Source of the DNA: Kryptolebias marmoratus
Taxonomy: Eukaryota; Chordata; Actinopteri; Cyprinodontiformes; Rivulidae
Direction of reading: 5' to 3'
NCBI RefSeq assembly: GCF_001649575.2
Contig: NC_051451.1
Coordinates: forward strand, 19,682,045 to 19,746,044
Length of the DNA: 64,000 nt
Shown: piece after piece, positions 12,705 through 23,840 of the stretch
How the letters are laid out: every line of letters starts with the position of its first letter
Position numbering within the stretch: position 1 is the stretch's first letter
The notes under the pieces: model-generated
What the model was told of the DNA's origin: nothing
The model's input: only the letters and a program-made list of their open reading frames with translations
Database searches by the model: none
Made by a program: the position numbers and the translations under genes

Positions 12705-13080
12705 AAGTGGTGGCGAAGGACCCAAGGATACAGTCTGAACACAAGGACTGATTACACAAAATGAGGAATTTAATAGCAAAAATAAATGGCTGACAGGTTC
12801 AGCAAACAAAAACGCATGGAGCTAAATAACGAGAAGCATCCTGGGAACAAGCAGACAAGATAACCGGTGGAAAACAGACAGGGTAACAGGTGAGACTAAT
12901 GAACGTGAGGAGCAGGTGTGAATGGTTAACTGAGGGAAAAATGGCTGACACAGAGGAGACACTGAGAATCTAAACACAAGGAATCTCAAAAATAAAACAA
13001 GGAAAATATGGTAAAATATAAACCCATTAACAAAAGGAATATAACCAACAACCACAAAAAACTCAGGATCGGGACAATAA
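12705..13080 (-). repeat. dispersed repeat (family with GTGGCGAAGGACCCAAGG end)
   Basis: It begins ATCAGGAAGTGGTGGCGAAGGACCCAAGG, continues with an ATTTAATAGCAAAAATAAATGGCTGAC segment and AGGTGAGACTAATGAACGTGAGGAGCAGGTGTG, and ends ACTCAGGATCGGGACAATAA. I recognise this from many teleost genomes as a high-copy dispersed repeat, read here in reverse. It resembles 3340-3781 in layout. Whether it derives from an LTR or a SINE is not resolved. The minus frame over it (12822-13055) is chance. Confidence 0.65.
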
Positions 13081-13916
13081 TCATTTAATTTATTGATTTC
13101 AAAGAACTGACATCACGTAGTGTGATGCAGGAAATTAAGCTGCTGTTAGTCAGGTTGTACTAACTGCATACAGGTTGAACAAATGTCTGATTAACACAAA
13201 AAATAAAAGTCAAATGTGAAGATAAAACTGCAATTTGCACTCATGAAACATTGCTTATTGGAAAGGCATTGATCTCATTCATATCTCCTTCAAATATTAA
13301 ACTGTCATGTAGTTTTTTCCTGATTTAGATGGATGCTTTCATGGAATCAGTCCTGCAAATATTGATCACGACCAAAAAGTTGTGGTTTCATTCAATCATT
13401 CTTTTAGTCTTGTGTGGCAGTCAGTACCAAAAATAAAAAACAAGTCATTCTTTTAGGTGTATTTAAATATCTGCAGTCTGCAAAATTCTCATTCGAGAAA
13501 ACATTGAAGTCCTTTTTAATTGTTGCTTCAGCACAGTCAAAGGAGAGAAAAAGGAATCTCCCCTAGAGCTGAGAAAAGCCATGGTCCCTTAAATATGAAA
13601 ACAAAAAAAGAAAGTCTTACAACTCTTGATTGTGTTTGGGATATTTCCATATTAGACCAGAGGAACTTGACTTCCTCTCCCAGTTTCTCTATGTAAGAGC
13701 TGTGTTTGTGCTGTTTGAGGTTCCACGCTCAAACCACTTGCCCATGTTATTGCCACCACTTGTTTCTCTGTTTATCCGTTAAACAAAGTTTAAGAGTCGA
13801 GCTGCAGAAGCGACAGGGGCGGGGTCGAGGAGACTGAGACGACGCAGAAGACATGAAGACAAAAGTGAAAGATGACGAGCAAGAAAACTGTGAGAGGACA
13901 CCTTGAGAGACAGCAA

Positions 13917-13939
13917 AGAGAGAGAGAGAGAGAGAGAGA
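13917..13939. repeat. (AG)n microsatellite
   Basis: About eleven AG dinucleotides. Confidence 0.95.
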
Positions 13940-14195
13940 TGGGTCCTGACAGCAGAAGAGGACTGTCTGTAGATTTGCCTGCATCAAATCCAGGCGCCTG
14001 TGGGCATCATCACAGTGCACACGTACGCAGACGCACAAATGCACACACAGATGCACAGTGATAACCCATCACTACTGGCCAAGTGTTGTTTAATCTAACC
14101 TGACTTGCACTCGACAGAAAAAGCAAATTCACTTCCACTCACGGTCTGAAAAAACGGAGCGCTCTTCACATAAATGGCAGCGCTCTGAATTACCC

Positions 14196-14224
14196 CATTT
14201 TGTGTGTATGTGTGTGTGTGTGCG
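14196..14224. repeat. (GT)n microsatellite, short
   Basis: TGTGTGTATGTGTGTGTGTGTGCGC-type run. Confidence 0.9.
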
Positions 14225-14599
14225 CTTGCCGCCGTGCCCACGTGCACACACTCCACAGCTCATGTTTTTATTTTTGTGATGATTTTTCAGTGTGTCTGCG
14301 CGGGTGTTTACATGTATTGGTGTTGACAAGCTCTTCAGCTGTACCCCCTTCATTGTTTGACAGGCAGATAGCTAGGCTGCTCTGCTCCCTATTGTTAGGG
14401 GGCTGTCATTAAACCCTGCTTGTACAGCCAGTTATACCGCCTGTGTGTGTGCATATGCATGGGTGTGTACGGGGCATGAAGTTTGTGCCTCTTCATCTTT
14501 ATACAAGCTAACCTGATGAGGGTTTTTAATCTTCCGTGTTTATGTCTAAAGAATCGTTTGATTATGTATATGAACGTGGAGGACGGTATGTGCATAGGT

Positions 14600-14830
14600 G
14601 AGCGTGTGTGTTGGAATTGTTTATCTTTACCACAATGAGAGAAGGAGGGGAAGATCAGACTGACAAGCCCATTGTTTAACAGACTGATAGTTTGACTGTA
14701 GCACTCTGCTGTTCTCTCGTCTCCCCTCCATTGTTATGTGACTTTTCATTAAGCCCTTGTTGGCCAGTCACAATGAGCAGGAGTGCTTGTTAGCCACAGT
14801 GCTGTCATTTGTGGAGAAGAGTAGGTGAAC
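14600..14830. promoter_or_regulatory. candidate regulatory island, Sox-core cluster
   Basis: Unique GC-balanced sequence with several Sox HMG-box cores on both strands: ATTGTTT near 14616, ACAATGAG at 14632-14639, ATTGTTT at 14671-14677, ATTGTTAT at 14730-14737 and ACAATGA at 14770-14776. Five cores in 160 bp is more than the flanking intron shows. No ORF or repeat family explains the block. Enhancer role inferred. Confidence 0.35.
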
Positions 14831-15264
14831 CGAGCTCGCACACATTCACGCAGACACATACTGAGATACAAGAGGCCACAAGCAAAGAGTGGTTGCCGCA
14901 GATGTGAAAAATCATTTTTGATCACTAGCTGCGGTGCTCAATGTTTTATTAACATTCTCATACGGTGCTGTGCCCAAAAAAACGCAAACTGTGCTGATTA
15001 TTTTAGAAGTCACACAATGTTAAAGAAGGAGAAAATGACCAGTTTTTAGAGAATAACCAATTTAAGAAAATAAATTATAACACAAGATGTGAAAGCTTGA
15101 ATTAAAGACCTAGCATCCCTGAAAGGAATGCATGTCGCCCGCCGCATTTCATGCCAGTTTTAGACCAATCTTATGTAAGAAATGACAAAGTTGTTATTCA
15201 TTTTAATCAAACCTTGAAAATAAGGTGATGTGTAATCTCATGCAATATTGCCAGATGTGCTCAG

Positions 15265-15790
15265 ACTGTGTTGTGAAAGACTCTCAGCTACTACCAAATT
15301 TTAGGTCAATATCTGCAAAACACAGTTATAACCATTTTTGTGTTGGCTAATGTGGTTAGCTGTGGCAGCCATTTTGAATTGGATTGACTAGAAAAGTGAA
15401 CCGGTTGAAGATGCACGTCAATTAATTACTTCCAGACAAACAGGGTTGACTCCAGTTGATGCAAAAGTTTTAAGCAAAGATCTTGCACAATGAATACTTG
15501 GAATATAGATTGTTAAAGACTCTCAGCTACAACCACACCAAATTTTAGCACAACATCTGTAAAATTGACTGAATTATAGCCACTTTTGTGTTTTGTAGGG
15601 CCATTTGACTGTGGCAGCCAGCTTCAACTGGGTTGGCTCCAAATGTTAATCATTTGCAGAAGTACATTCAGTAATTATTTCCTGAAAGTTTTATTAAAGC
15701 CCATTCAGTTGTTTGTGAGATATTTCATTAATAGACACATAAAAACACACACAGTCAAAGTTAAAAGCATTATTGTTGACAGGCAATAAA
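15265..15790. repeat. two head-to-tail copies of dispersed repeat family A
   Basis: The phrase AAGACTCTCAGCTAC occurs at about 15280 and again at about 15518. Each is followed by ACCA..AAATTTTAG, an ATATCTG/ACATCTG..AAAA segment, GTTATA/AATTATAGCCA.TTTTGTGTT, and TGTGGCAGCC. The second copy is fuller and ends GTTTGTGAGATATTTCATTAATAGACACA. The 6165-6445 copy aligns to it. The frame at 15586-15789 lies inside the repeat. Confidence 0.7.
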
Positions 15791-16574
15791 ATGATTCTCC
15801 TGTTAGTGTATTTTCTTTTTTAATGAACTGTACTCCAATACAGGAAATAAGTGCACCGATGTGTGGCCTTGATCAGTTCTCTTCCATTATATATGATATT
15901 CTTTAGCTTGGAAGTTTGTACAAAGATTTTAGTGTAAAACTCTGTATCACCTGCTCTGTTGTACTTGACAGAAGCAGAAAAGAATGTCACAGACAAGCAG
16001 GCAAACAGCCAGCCAGTCCAGCATCCCTCTCAAGTCCACTTCCTGTGTCTCTGGGAATCGGGACAAACGTGTGACATCACTTCCTGCCCAGGACAATCGT
16101 ACAGGAACAGACCAGGAACCCCTAGAAGTGCCATTTTTACCATAACAACCTTGACTGCACCCAAAAACAGACACAAACCCACACACACATGCATATACAC
16201 ACAAAAGGACACTATTGTTAGCTCCAACCTGTGAATAAGCTCTGTTTATTGACATAATTTTGAAGCATTGTACGTATCTGTCTGGGTGGCTGTCCTTCCC
16301 CTGGTCTCATTTCCCTCATGCTTCTCTGTCTGCTTCTTATTTTGTCAACTTCTCCTCACTCTCTCTCTCTCTCTGTGACGCCTTTTAATTTAACCCTTGA
16401 GTTAATTCTGCTGCAGATTATATACTAATCTGAAATAGATTGATTTAAAGCAACTGATAGACAATTCTGAAATGTTTAGGATTTTAGTTTTAACACAAAC
16501 ACTTGCAAGAGGCAAGTCTAAGCTTATTTTTCTCTCGTTCTTTTTGGGTCTCTAGTTCACTAAAAGGTATGTTT

Positions 16575-17625
16575 CTTGATATTCACCGAAAATATGCCTG
16601 TTTGATGAAAATGAAATCAGCTTGATAGTTTTTTGCACAATCTTTTGAGGCACTCGCTTCAGTCAAGCATTTTTTGAAACTCTCTCTGAGACTTCTGCAC
16701 CTGTCCAAAAGTGTCTTTTCCCACCCCTTATGAGCAAACTGCTCCAGCTGCCTCAGGTTTGAAGGGTTCCTTCTCCAGCAGCCATGTTTCAGCTCCTTCC
16801 ACAGATGTTCAATAGGTTTTAGATCAGGGCTCATAGAAGGTCACTTCAGAATGTTTTGCTTTTAGCCATTCTTGGGTGTTTTTAGTTTTGTGTTTTTTGT
16901 CATTTATCCTTTTGGAGAACTCATGGCATTCGACTGAGACCAAGCTTTCTGACACTGAGCAGCACTCTTTGTTCCAGAATGCCTTGATAGTCTTGAGATT
17001 TCATTGTATCCTGCACAGATTCAAGGCACTTTTAATTTTCCTGCTGTGGCTACATCCAGGTAGGCTGGCTCCAGTCCTGTGGACCCTAAAGCTCTGAAGA
17101 ATCTGTGCAGCTGAACTCACAGGAACATCAAACTGCTTGGAAATGATTTTATAGCTTTTACCTTTTAACATACATGTTAATAATTTGTTTTCTAAGCGTC
17201 TGAGGCAACTCCCTCCTTAGCTTTCTGTGGTTCGTGTTCAGTGGGGTACACACGATGATCCCAAACAGCACAGTGACTACCTTTCACCCTTTCAATAGGC
17301 GGACATACTGATTACAAAATTGAAGACACCTACGATGCTAATTACAGGACACACCTTAGTTTAACATGTGCCTATGGTCAAATTATTTTCAATCTATTCT
17401 ATGGGTGCCATCCTTTTTGTCAAGACCAGTTTTATTAGTTTGTTTTTAAAAATAATTTTAAGAACCACAATTTGAAAGCAATGTCTGATTTTTAATTGGT
17501 TGATTTTCAGTATTTTATTTCTTATTTTTACTTTTGTCAGTTTCAAGTTATTTCAGTGACAATTATGGGTTTTTCTTTCTTTAACAAAAGGGGACAAACA
17601 AATTTTTTACGAATTTGTACACGAA
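16575..17625 (-). mobile_element. decayed Tc1/mariner transposon
   Basis: Read on the minus strand, 16583-16834 encodes S-P-D-L-K-P-I-E-H-L-W-K-E-L-K, the Tc1 transposase block that ends the DDE catalytic core (final acid in P-I-E). R-N-P-S-N-L-R-Q-L-E-Q-F-A follows. Further right, broken frames at about 17230-17020 resemble the N-terminal helix-turn-helix ('E-L-P-Q-T-L-R-K-Q-I-I' then 'G-K-S-Y-K-I-I-S-K-Q-F'). The right end (about 17585-17625, TTAACAAAAGGGGACAAAC...) resembles the Tc1 terminal region. The coding distance, about 215 codons against about 340 in intact elements, implies loss of the core, and stops are present. No matching left terminal repeat was found. Confidence 0.88.
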
Positions 17626-17799
17626 TTTGGAGTCTTTTAAGACCAGTTTATGGGATCACTAATAAACATTGTGTAAAATAAAAAAATTAGACAGGATATC
17701 AGTTTTTGTCTTTTTTTTTCCTACACACCTTAATGTAAAGATTTGTGCTTTTTTTGACTGTTAAATAAAATTTGGACTTTGTAGAAGTAGTAAAGATAG

Positions 17800-17979
17800 G
17801 CTTCTAAGGGTCAAAGTTTCTCACTGGTAATACCTTTTCTGACCTGAAGGTGGGAGCAGTGGCTGCAGTTTTGTAGCCCTGCTGTAGATCCGCATCACAC
17901 TTGAAGCAGCTCCCTAAACAAGCGAACACTTTCTTTGGTTGGATACAGATGAAACCTAGCTCAGGGAACAATTGCAAAC

Positions 17980-18011
<32 letters not shown>
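17800..18011 (+). repeat. possible retroposed fragment ending in poly(A)29
   Basis: A GC-richer stretch of about 180 bp ends in an uninterrupted run of 29 A (17983-18011), the hallmark of a retroposed RNA. I do not recognise the body. The minus-strand frame (17804-18016) is not a known family to me. No clear target-site duplication was seen, so an A-rich microsatellite beside unique sequence is the alternative. Confidence 0.4.
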
Positions 18012-18014
<3 letters not shown>

Positions 18015-18219
18015 ACAAGGGTTTGTGTAAACAGCTGTGAGCAGTGTGATTTATCCCAACGGTATTCAATTTGGATATTAGAGCAATGTGGTTTGTTTTT
18101 TTTTGTTTTTAATTTTGTTCCAGTTTAGTTCTTGAGTTAAGCAGAAAAGGCTTCCATAAACAGTTGTTTAATCATTGTCGCTCATTATAAATTTGTTTTA
18201 ATGTGTGCTTTTCTTCTGT

Positions 18220-18720
18220 GTGCTTTTAATTGATTGACCTGTTGTTATGGATCGCCTTATGGTCGCTATCGGTCAATGCAACCAGGACTTCGTCTTCTTG
18301 GCTGCGGAGGAGAAATGGGGTGAAAGGAAAAGAAAGAGAAAGAGGGAAGATATTGATCAGTTGCAGTGCGCATCGAATTCCAAGTTTACGTGACCTTCCA
18401 AACTGCTGGCATCATCACCGCAGTGCACTACTGATGTCCCCTTGTTTTGCTTTCTTACTTCCTCACTCCACTGTCCTTTTGTCTCAGCCCCTGTGTGGAG
18501 TGTGTCTGTGTGTGTTTGTGTGTGAGTGTGTGCATGCTTGAGCTGCAGATAAAGCCTAAATTGAGCTGTTTTGATTGTTCGCTGAGAGTGCCCGCAGCAC
18601 AAGGCCCCTCGGCTGAGAAGCGCACACACACTCGCTCACGTTCAGTCACTCTGCACTCGTCTTCTGCTGCTGTTTTATTAAGTGGTGCTGGCATCAGCAA
18701 AGAAAATTCTTGTAATTAGA
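18220..18720. promoter_or_regulatory. candidate regulatory island(s)
   Basis: GC-balanced unique blocks (about 18225-18330, 18355-18435 and 18535-18720) in AT-rich surroundings, with a short GT run at about 18505-18530. Overlapping frames on both strands look like microsatellite artefacts. Function inferred only from composition. Confidence 0.2.
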
Positions 18721-18828
18721 AGTCAAAATAACTTTCTGTCTCTGGAATTAGGGAGGCTATTTGTTAACACCAATCTCAAACTCTGCATATCCCATTTTTT
18801 TTTGCCACCACTAATCAGGCTCTACACA

Positions 18829-18851
18829 TTTTTTTTTTTTTTTTTTTTTTT
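18829..18851. repeat. poly(T)23 tract
   Basis: Uninterrupted run of 23 T. It may mark the end of a minus-strand retrocopy, but none is recognised beside it. Confidence 0.9.
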
Positions 18852-18995
18852 GAGGGGTGTGCAAGATTGGCTTAAGGCTTCACTTCAGGGAGGTTGTTTA
18901 ATGGAAAAAAAGAAAAAAAAAACTTGGAGAAAAACACATTTTAGACATTCGGATTCTTCCTTGAGCATGAACTATATCAAGGCTGTTCTCAAATA

Positions 18996-20802
18996 GAGAA
19001 ATTTATAGCTCAGTAGTTAAGAATTTTCTAATTCAAACAATGATTTGATAGAAAATAGTTCAAATAGTCTGATTATTATCTGTCCGCAGATGGATAAAGT
19101 TACTTCAGATCTGGACATTTCTTCTACTGCTTTGAGATGACTAACAGCTGGAAACTGAGAAACAACTTTGTGTTAATTTTCCACGTCAGTGTTAAATATT
19201 AGTTCAGGAGGATTTAGCTACATGTCATTTTAGCTAAACTAGATGGTTTTGCACGCTTAACTATATTGCCTAAATGAAAAGAAGCCTTTAGTCACAAACC
19301 GATAAAATGAAGGTACACAAACAGTTTTAGATACAAATGAAATATGAAAAATTACATTCTTCCCCAAGGTCTCACGTGAGAGTCCCTCTCCTCATTTATT
19401 GGATTTGCAAAGATATATTGGCATCCATAGTTGATCTGAGAGGAGTATGAACCTGATACAGTGGCAAGTGGTGCAAACCAATTAGGCTAACATGACTTAA
19501 ATAATATGAAAGACCTCCTCGTAAATAATTTGGTACAAATGCTTTATACAAGTGAGAGTAGTGTATTTGTATACATGAATTTTGGCATGCAAAAACGTAA
19601 AACAGGACATTTTTCTGTGGCCACATGCACACACACACATACCGACTCCAGGGATGATGTCTGGCTAGGTGGATAAAGTAGTTCTATTGTAATTCGATAG
19701 ATGGCTTTCCCTAAGATAATCTGCCTTAAACAGATGATCATTTTGGGAGTAGATTTGATTGATGTGGGACAGGCAGGAAAAAAAAAAAAAACAAGAGAGG
19801 GAGACACCCAGTGTGTGTATTTTAGGTCTCCGTTTGTGTGTGAGAGAGAGAGAGAGAAGAGAGGGGAAATTCAAAACCTACGTACGGTTAAGAACATCAT
19901 TTTGTGCCAGTTGGACTCGGAACAATGCTCCGACTGGGACTCGGCTCTCTCACTCTCTCTTGTTGTTGTCAGTGCTCATTTGACTTTGGTTTTTCCTGCT
20001 TGTTCTATATCATTCACTTCATAACGCTTGCGATGGTCGGGGCTTCAAAACATGTTTGACGTGCATCATTTCAAAAGCTTTGCCTCTATTTATTTATTTT
20101 TTAATGCTGAGACTTTTATGCTCTGTTCAACAGTTTAAAACATACAGCTTGAGTCAAGGCTATCTGGCTCTTCACTGGCAAAAATATTTTTGGTTTAATT
20201 AAGCCAATAGCAACCAGGTGCACAGAGGATAAAAGTGCAGCTGATCAAGGTTGATGGTTTAATAAGGATTTACCTTGCATAATGTTTGAGTGCTTATAAC
20301 AGTCACTAGGACTTTTTAAGGGTTATTTAAAATTATAGCATTAAAAATTAATAAGAAAAAACACATTTCTCACTCATTGTGGAGCCTTGTTCTCTTAGAT
20401 ATTCTTTGTTTGAAAAACCTTATTAAAATAATTATGTTTAGTATAATTTATTTTTCGATCTCATCTAGCACACCAACTGTACACTTCTAACTAAAATATA
20501 TTCACTCTCCCCATCCTAAAACTTCCTTTAATAGTCATTATCCTCCTTACACTGGAAACAGGAAACGCGTTAGTAAAAGAAAAAAGGAAACTGCAATTTT
20601 TTTTTTTTTTAACTACATCTGCAGTGTATTTTGTATTTTCTCAGTCTTGCTTTCTATCCCTCTTTTACTTCGTCTTCTCGGTCCCCTCTCCCAACATAAT
20701 CCTCGGCTCAAGCCCCTGGGTTGCCGTAGAAACATCAATAACATTCCTGCTCGACAACATCTTAGTGCATTAAAGTGGTCGTAGGGAGACTCGGCCCAAC
20801 AG

Positions 20803-20804
<2 letters not shown>
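18996..20804. other. unremarkable intron
   Basis: AT-rich, with an A13-14 run at about 19778 followed by an AG run at about 19842-19857. No exon or mobile element recognised. Confidence 0.55.

Positions 20805-20878
<74 letters not shown>
20805..20878. repeat. (AC)37 microsatellite
   Basis: A perfect 74-bp AC repeat, the longest pure microsatellite in the window. Alternating purine-pyrimidine DNA of this length can adopt Z-DNA and is usually highly length-polymorphic (established knowledge). Confidence 0.98.
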
Positions 20879-20880
<2 letters not shown>

Positions 20881-21311
20881 TAACCCATGAGAATGATTCC
20901 TGTGAAAAATGCAGCAAATATGCAATAATTTTTAGTCTGTATTAGAAGTTGAACAATCAGTTTTTCAGTGGCCGGTGATGATCTTAAGAAATAAGGGCAG
21001 CAATAGCTGATTTTTAGGTTGATTTTAATTTGTTTGATTTAGACCCAAACATATAACAATTTAATATTTCTACACAATACAGACCAATAGATTTAAAATA
21101 ATACAGTAGCTGCCTATGATTTACTGGTTTAACCCTGAGGGTCAACATGGATCAATGTGCTACACTTCTTTAAAGGCAGTTCCAAGCCTAAAACTATCCA
21201 TATTTTCTTTTTATTATAAAATTTCTTGTCCAACCAGTTAAACATATGTCTCTGGAGTTAAGATAAGAATTAAGATTTCTCCATTTTCCATGGAAGATAC
21301 AACATGATTGT

Positions 21312-21965
21312 TTTTTACAAATTCGGAACATTTCTAAACTTCGTAAAATGGTGACTTATGGTGAGCTTGAGATGATTGTTCATGCTTTTGTCTCATCGAG
21401 ACTGGATTATTGTAACAGTCTGTTCACATGTCTTAACAAGAGGGAGTTAATGCGTCTGCAGGTAGTACAAAACACTGCTGCACGCCTGCTCACTCGCACC
21501 CACAGGAGGGAACATATTACACCCATCCTTAAAAGCTTGCACTGGCTGCCAGTATCTTACAGGATGCACTACAAAATCCTGGTACTGACTTTTAGAGCTC
21601 TTCATGGACAAACGCCAAACTACATTAAAAACCTCATCCAGCCTTATTTTCCGACTAGGAGCCTCAGGTCGTCCAATTTGAACTTGCTGATGGTTCCTCG
21701 GACCTTCTTCAAGACTCGAGGATACAGATCTTTCAAAGCTGTGGCGCCGCGCCTGTGGAATGAGCTACCTTGCACTATTCGATCTCTACATTGTATTGAC
21801 ACTTTCAGGAAACAACTTAAGACCCACTTTTTTAAGATTGCTTTTTAGTGTAATATTGTGTTTTATTGTTTGTATGTTGTTTTAATTTATCTTATTTTAC
21901 ATTTGTGCAGCACTTTGTGACCCTGGTCTGTGAAAAGTGCTATAGAAATAAAGCTTACTTATTCT
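21312..21965 (+). mobile_element. L2-clade LINE, 5'-truncated, 3' end of reverse transcriptase plus 3'UTR
   Basis: An open frame of 166 codons (21348-21848; similarity starts about 21321) encodes the C-terminal region of an L2-type reverse transcriptase. It carries 'H-A-F-V-S-S-R-L-D-Y-C-N-S-L', 'R-L-Q-V-V-Q-N-T-A-A-R-L-L-T', 'L-H-W-L-P-V', 'R-A-L-H-G', 'R-S-F-K-A-V-A-P-R-L-W-N-E-L-P' and 'F-R-K-Q-L-K-T-H-F-F'. The 3' untranslated part ends GCACTTTGTGACC...GAAAAGTGCTATAGAAATAAAGCTTACTTA, the usual L2 terminus in fish. The catalytic part and endonuclease are absent, so this is a dead but fairly young 3' fragment. Confidence 0.93.
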
Positions 21966-22014
21966 TTTTTTAAGTTAGCATAGTATTCTGGTCAACTTTT
22001 TTTGGCGTCTCCAA

Positions 22015-22260
22015 TCACGGCGCTGAAAAAGCTCCCCTGTTGTGAAAGGTGCCCCACTGTGGGAAGTGCATTGACAAAAGGACATAGTATGAAGTGTAAG
22101 AGCAATGTTCTGCCCACAGATGTGCCTGCCTTTTAATTGGCTAATGCTAATTATTTAAAAGCAGGCAGAAATTGGCCAAATTCATTGGCTGATGGATCAA
22201 TCGCTTTACCTCTAATTTGTATCTAATCAGTGGGCAGGTATATGTGTTTACACAGATGAT
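22015..22260. promoter_or_regulatory. candidate regulatory island with hairpin
   Basis: Unique sequence with an imperfect hairpin, arms TGCCTGCCTTTTAA (22123-22136) and TTAAAAGCAGGCA (22155-22167). The 18-nt loop contains two TAAT-type cores (GGCTAATGCTAATTAT). AATTGGCCAAATTCATTGGC follows, with CCAAT-like elements. Function inferred. Confidence 0.25.
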
Positions 22261-23214
22261 GCAAATACTTTTTGTCCTACGGGTATGAGTTTGGATGTAT
22301 TTGTATTTAGATCTTATGCTTTTTAAATGTTGTTTTTAAATTATCTTCTCACGGAAGGCCATTTTTGTACAAGCACACGGTCCAATAAGGAGTTTAGGAT
22401 GCATTAATTTATTTTTAACGCAAATATGGGTAACACATTTAATATTTGCTGGGTGGAATTTCATACATTTCTGTGTTTACTATGAAGGGAGGGTTCTGCC
22501 CAATGCTGATGTTTTCTCAACTTTCACGCTGTCATTATATTTCCAAATATACTTTTAAAATAGTTTCTTTTCTTCTTTTTCCAGCAGATTTCACTAAAAT
22601 GTAATAAATTTCTAATATTTTTTGTTTTACATTGGCAGATGTGGCTCAGGGAGTTGACCAGACAAAATCAGTAAAACAGAAGCTAAACATGCCCTGGGTT
22701 TCCAAAAGGAGCTGTGTAAGAATTTGTATTTAAATGAGCAAATACGGTGCTTGTACACTTTAAACAGCCTGCAAGACCCTATAAATGCAGTCCATTTGCT
22801 TTTTACCCTGACAAAGTGAAACGTAAACAGTATTAGTCTTGTGTTTTCACAGCAGTGAGCATGTGTGTTGGTGGAAAAAAAACATTGATTTTATGTAAAT
22901 ACTTTAACTTCATTCTTTTTCAGAAGGGTCTTTTGTTGATTGAACATTCTGCTGCTTTGTTATGAAGCATCAGTCTAATTATAATCTTCTATAGATGTCT
23001 TTTCACATATGAAATTGTTGTAGACAAGACTTTACTGTACATTATTGAATAAATGGATCTGAACTGTTTGTTTTTCCACATTTTTTGTTCATTTTAAATT
23101 TGATAGGCTCTCCATAGTGTTGGTATCCACTAGAGTCCACTCTTGGTGTAGACTAACGTGACTTTGTTTTTTTTCCTTGACCCTTTTTTGTTTTTATCCT
23201 CCCTCTCTCTTGCT

Positions 23215-23400
23215 CAGTCCATCTCAATTAATGCCCTCTCTTCTCCCATTGAGGGCCTAATACACATTAGCTTTCTAAATCTAATCTTCTGGAAGTAGCC
23301 AGGGAGATTAACGCAGGTAGTTTGACTGACACATCGCTACATTTATATTCAGCGCAAACAGCATCTGAGCACAGATTACATACACAGATGCATGAATGCA
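23215..23400. promoter_or_regulatory. candidate regulatory island, homeodomain cores
   Basis: Contains CAATTAATG (23225-23233), ACATTAGC, TAATCT (23282-23287) and AGATTA (23305-23310) in a unique, GC-balanced stretch. No repeat or coding explanation seen. Function inferred. Confidence 0.3.
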
Positions 23401-23499
23401 GCCGTGTGGTCAGCCACATGGTACTGCACATGGAAGTGAGCAGTTTGGGCAGAGTAGTAGGAAGCTTTTTAGAATAAACTCACAGCAGAGGAGCCAGAA

Positions 23500-23525
23500 G
23501 TGTGTGTGTGTGTGTGTTTGTGTTT
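23500..23525. repeat. (GT)n microsatellite, short
   Basis: GTGTGTGTGTGTGTGTTTGTGTTT run. Confidence 0.9.
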
Positions 23526-23840
23526 GGTGATAACGGGGATCTCTTGTGGTTGCAGCGGCTGTGGATTGGACAGACCTTTCATCATGTCGGTCAAATTATT
23601 CTGATTGGCTGCTGATTTCCTGATGGCTTCCCTCTGTGTTTGTTGTGTGCTGGGTGTTTGATTGAGAGCCTGTGTGGATGCATCCTTGCATATGGGATTT
23701 GTGAATGTCTGCTGTGTGATTTCTTGATGGAAGCCCCCGTGTCATCATCTGCTGCCATTGCCACCTGTCTCCACGGTGACTGTGTTGTGTCTAATCACTC
23801 AATGGGATTTGTGTTGGTAAAACAAGGCTCTTTCCTATGA

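Noticed and set aside
21348..21848. 166-codon open frame as a host gene
   Set aside because: It is the C-terminal part of an L2-type reverse transcriptase followed by the L2 3' terminus; annotated as a mobile element.
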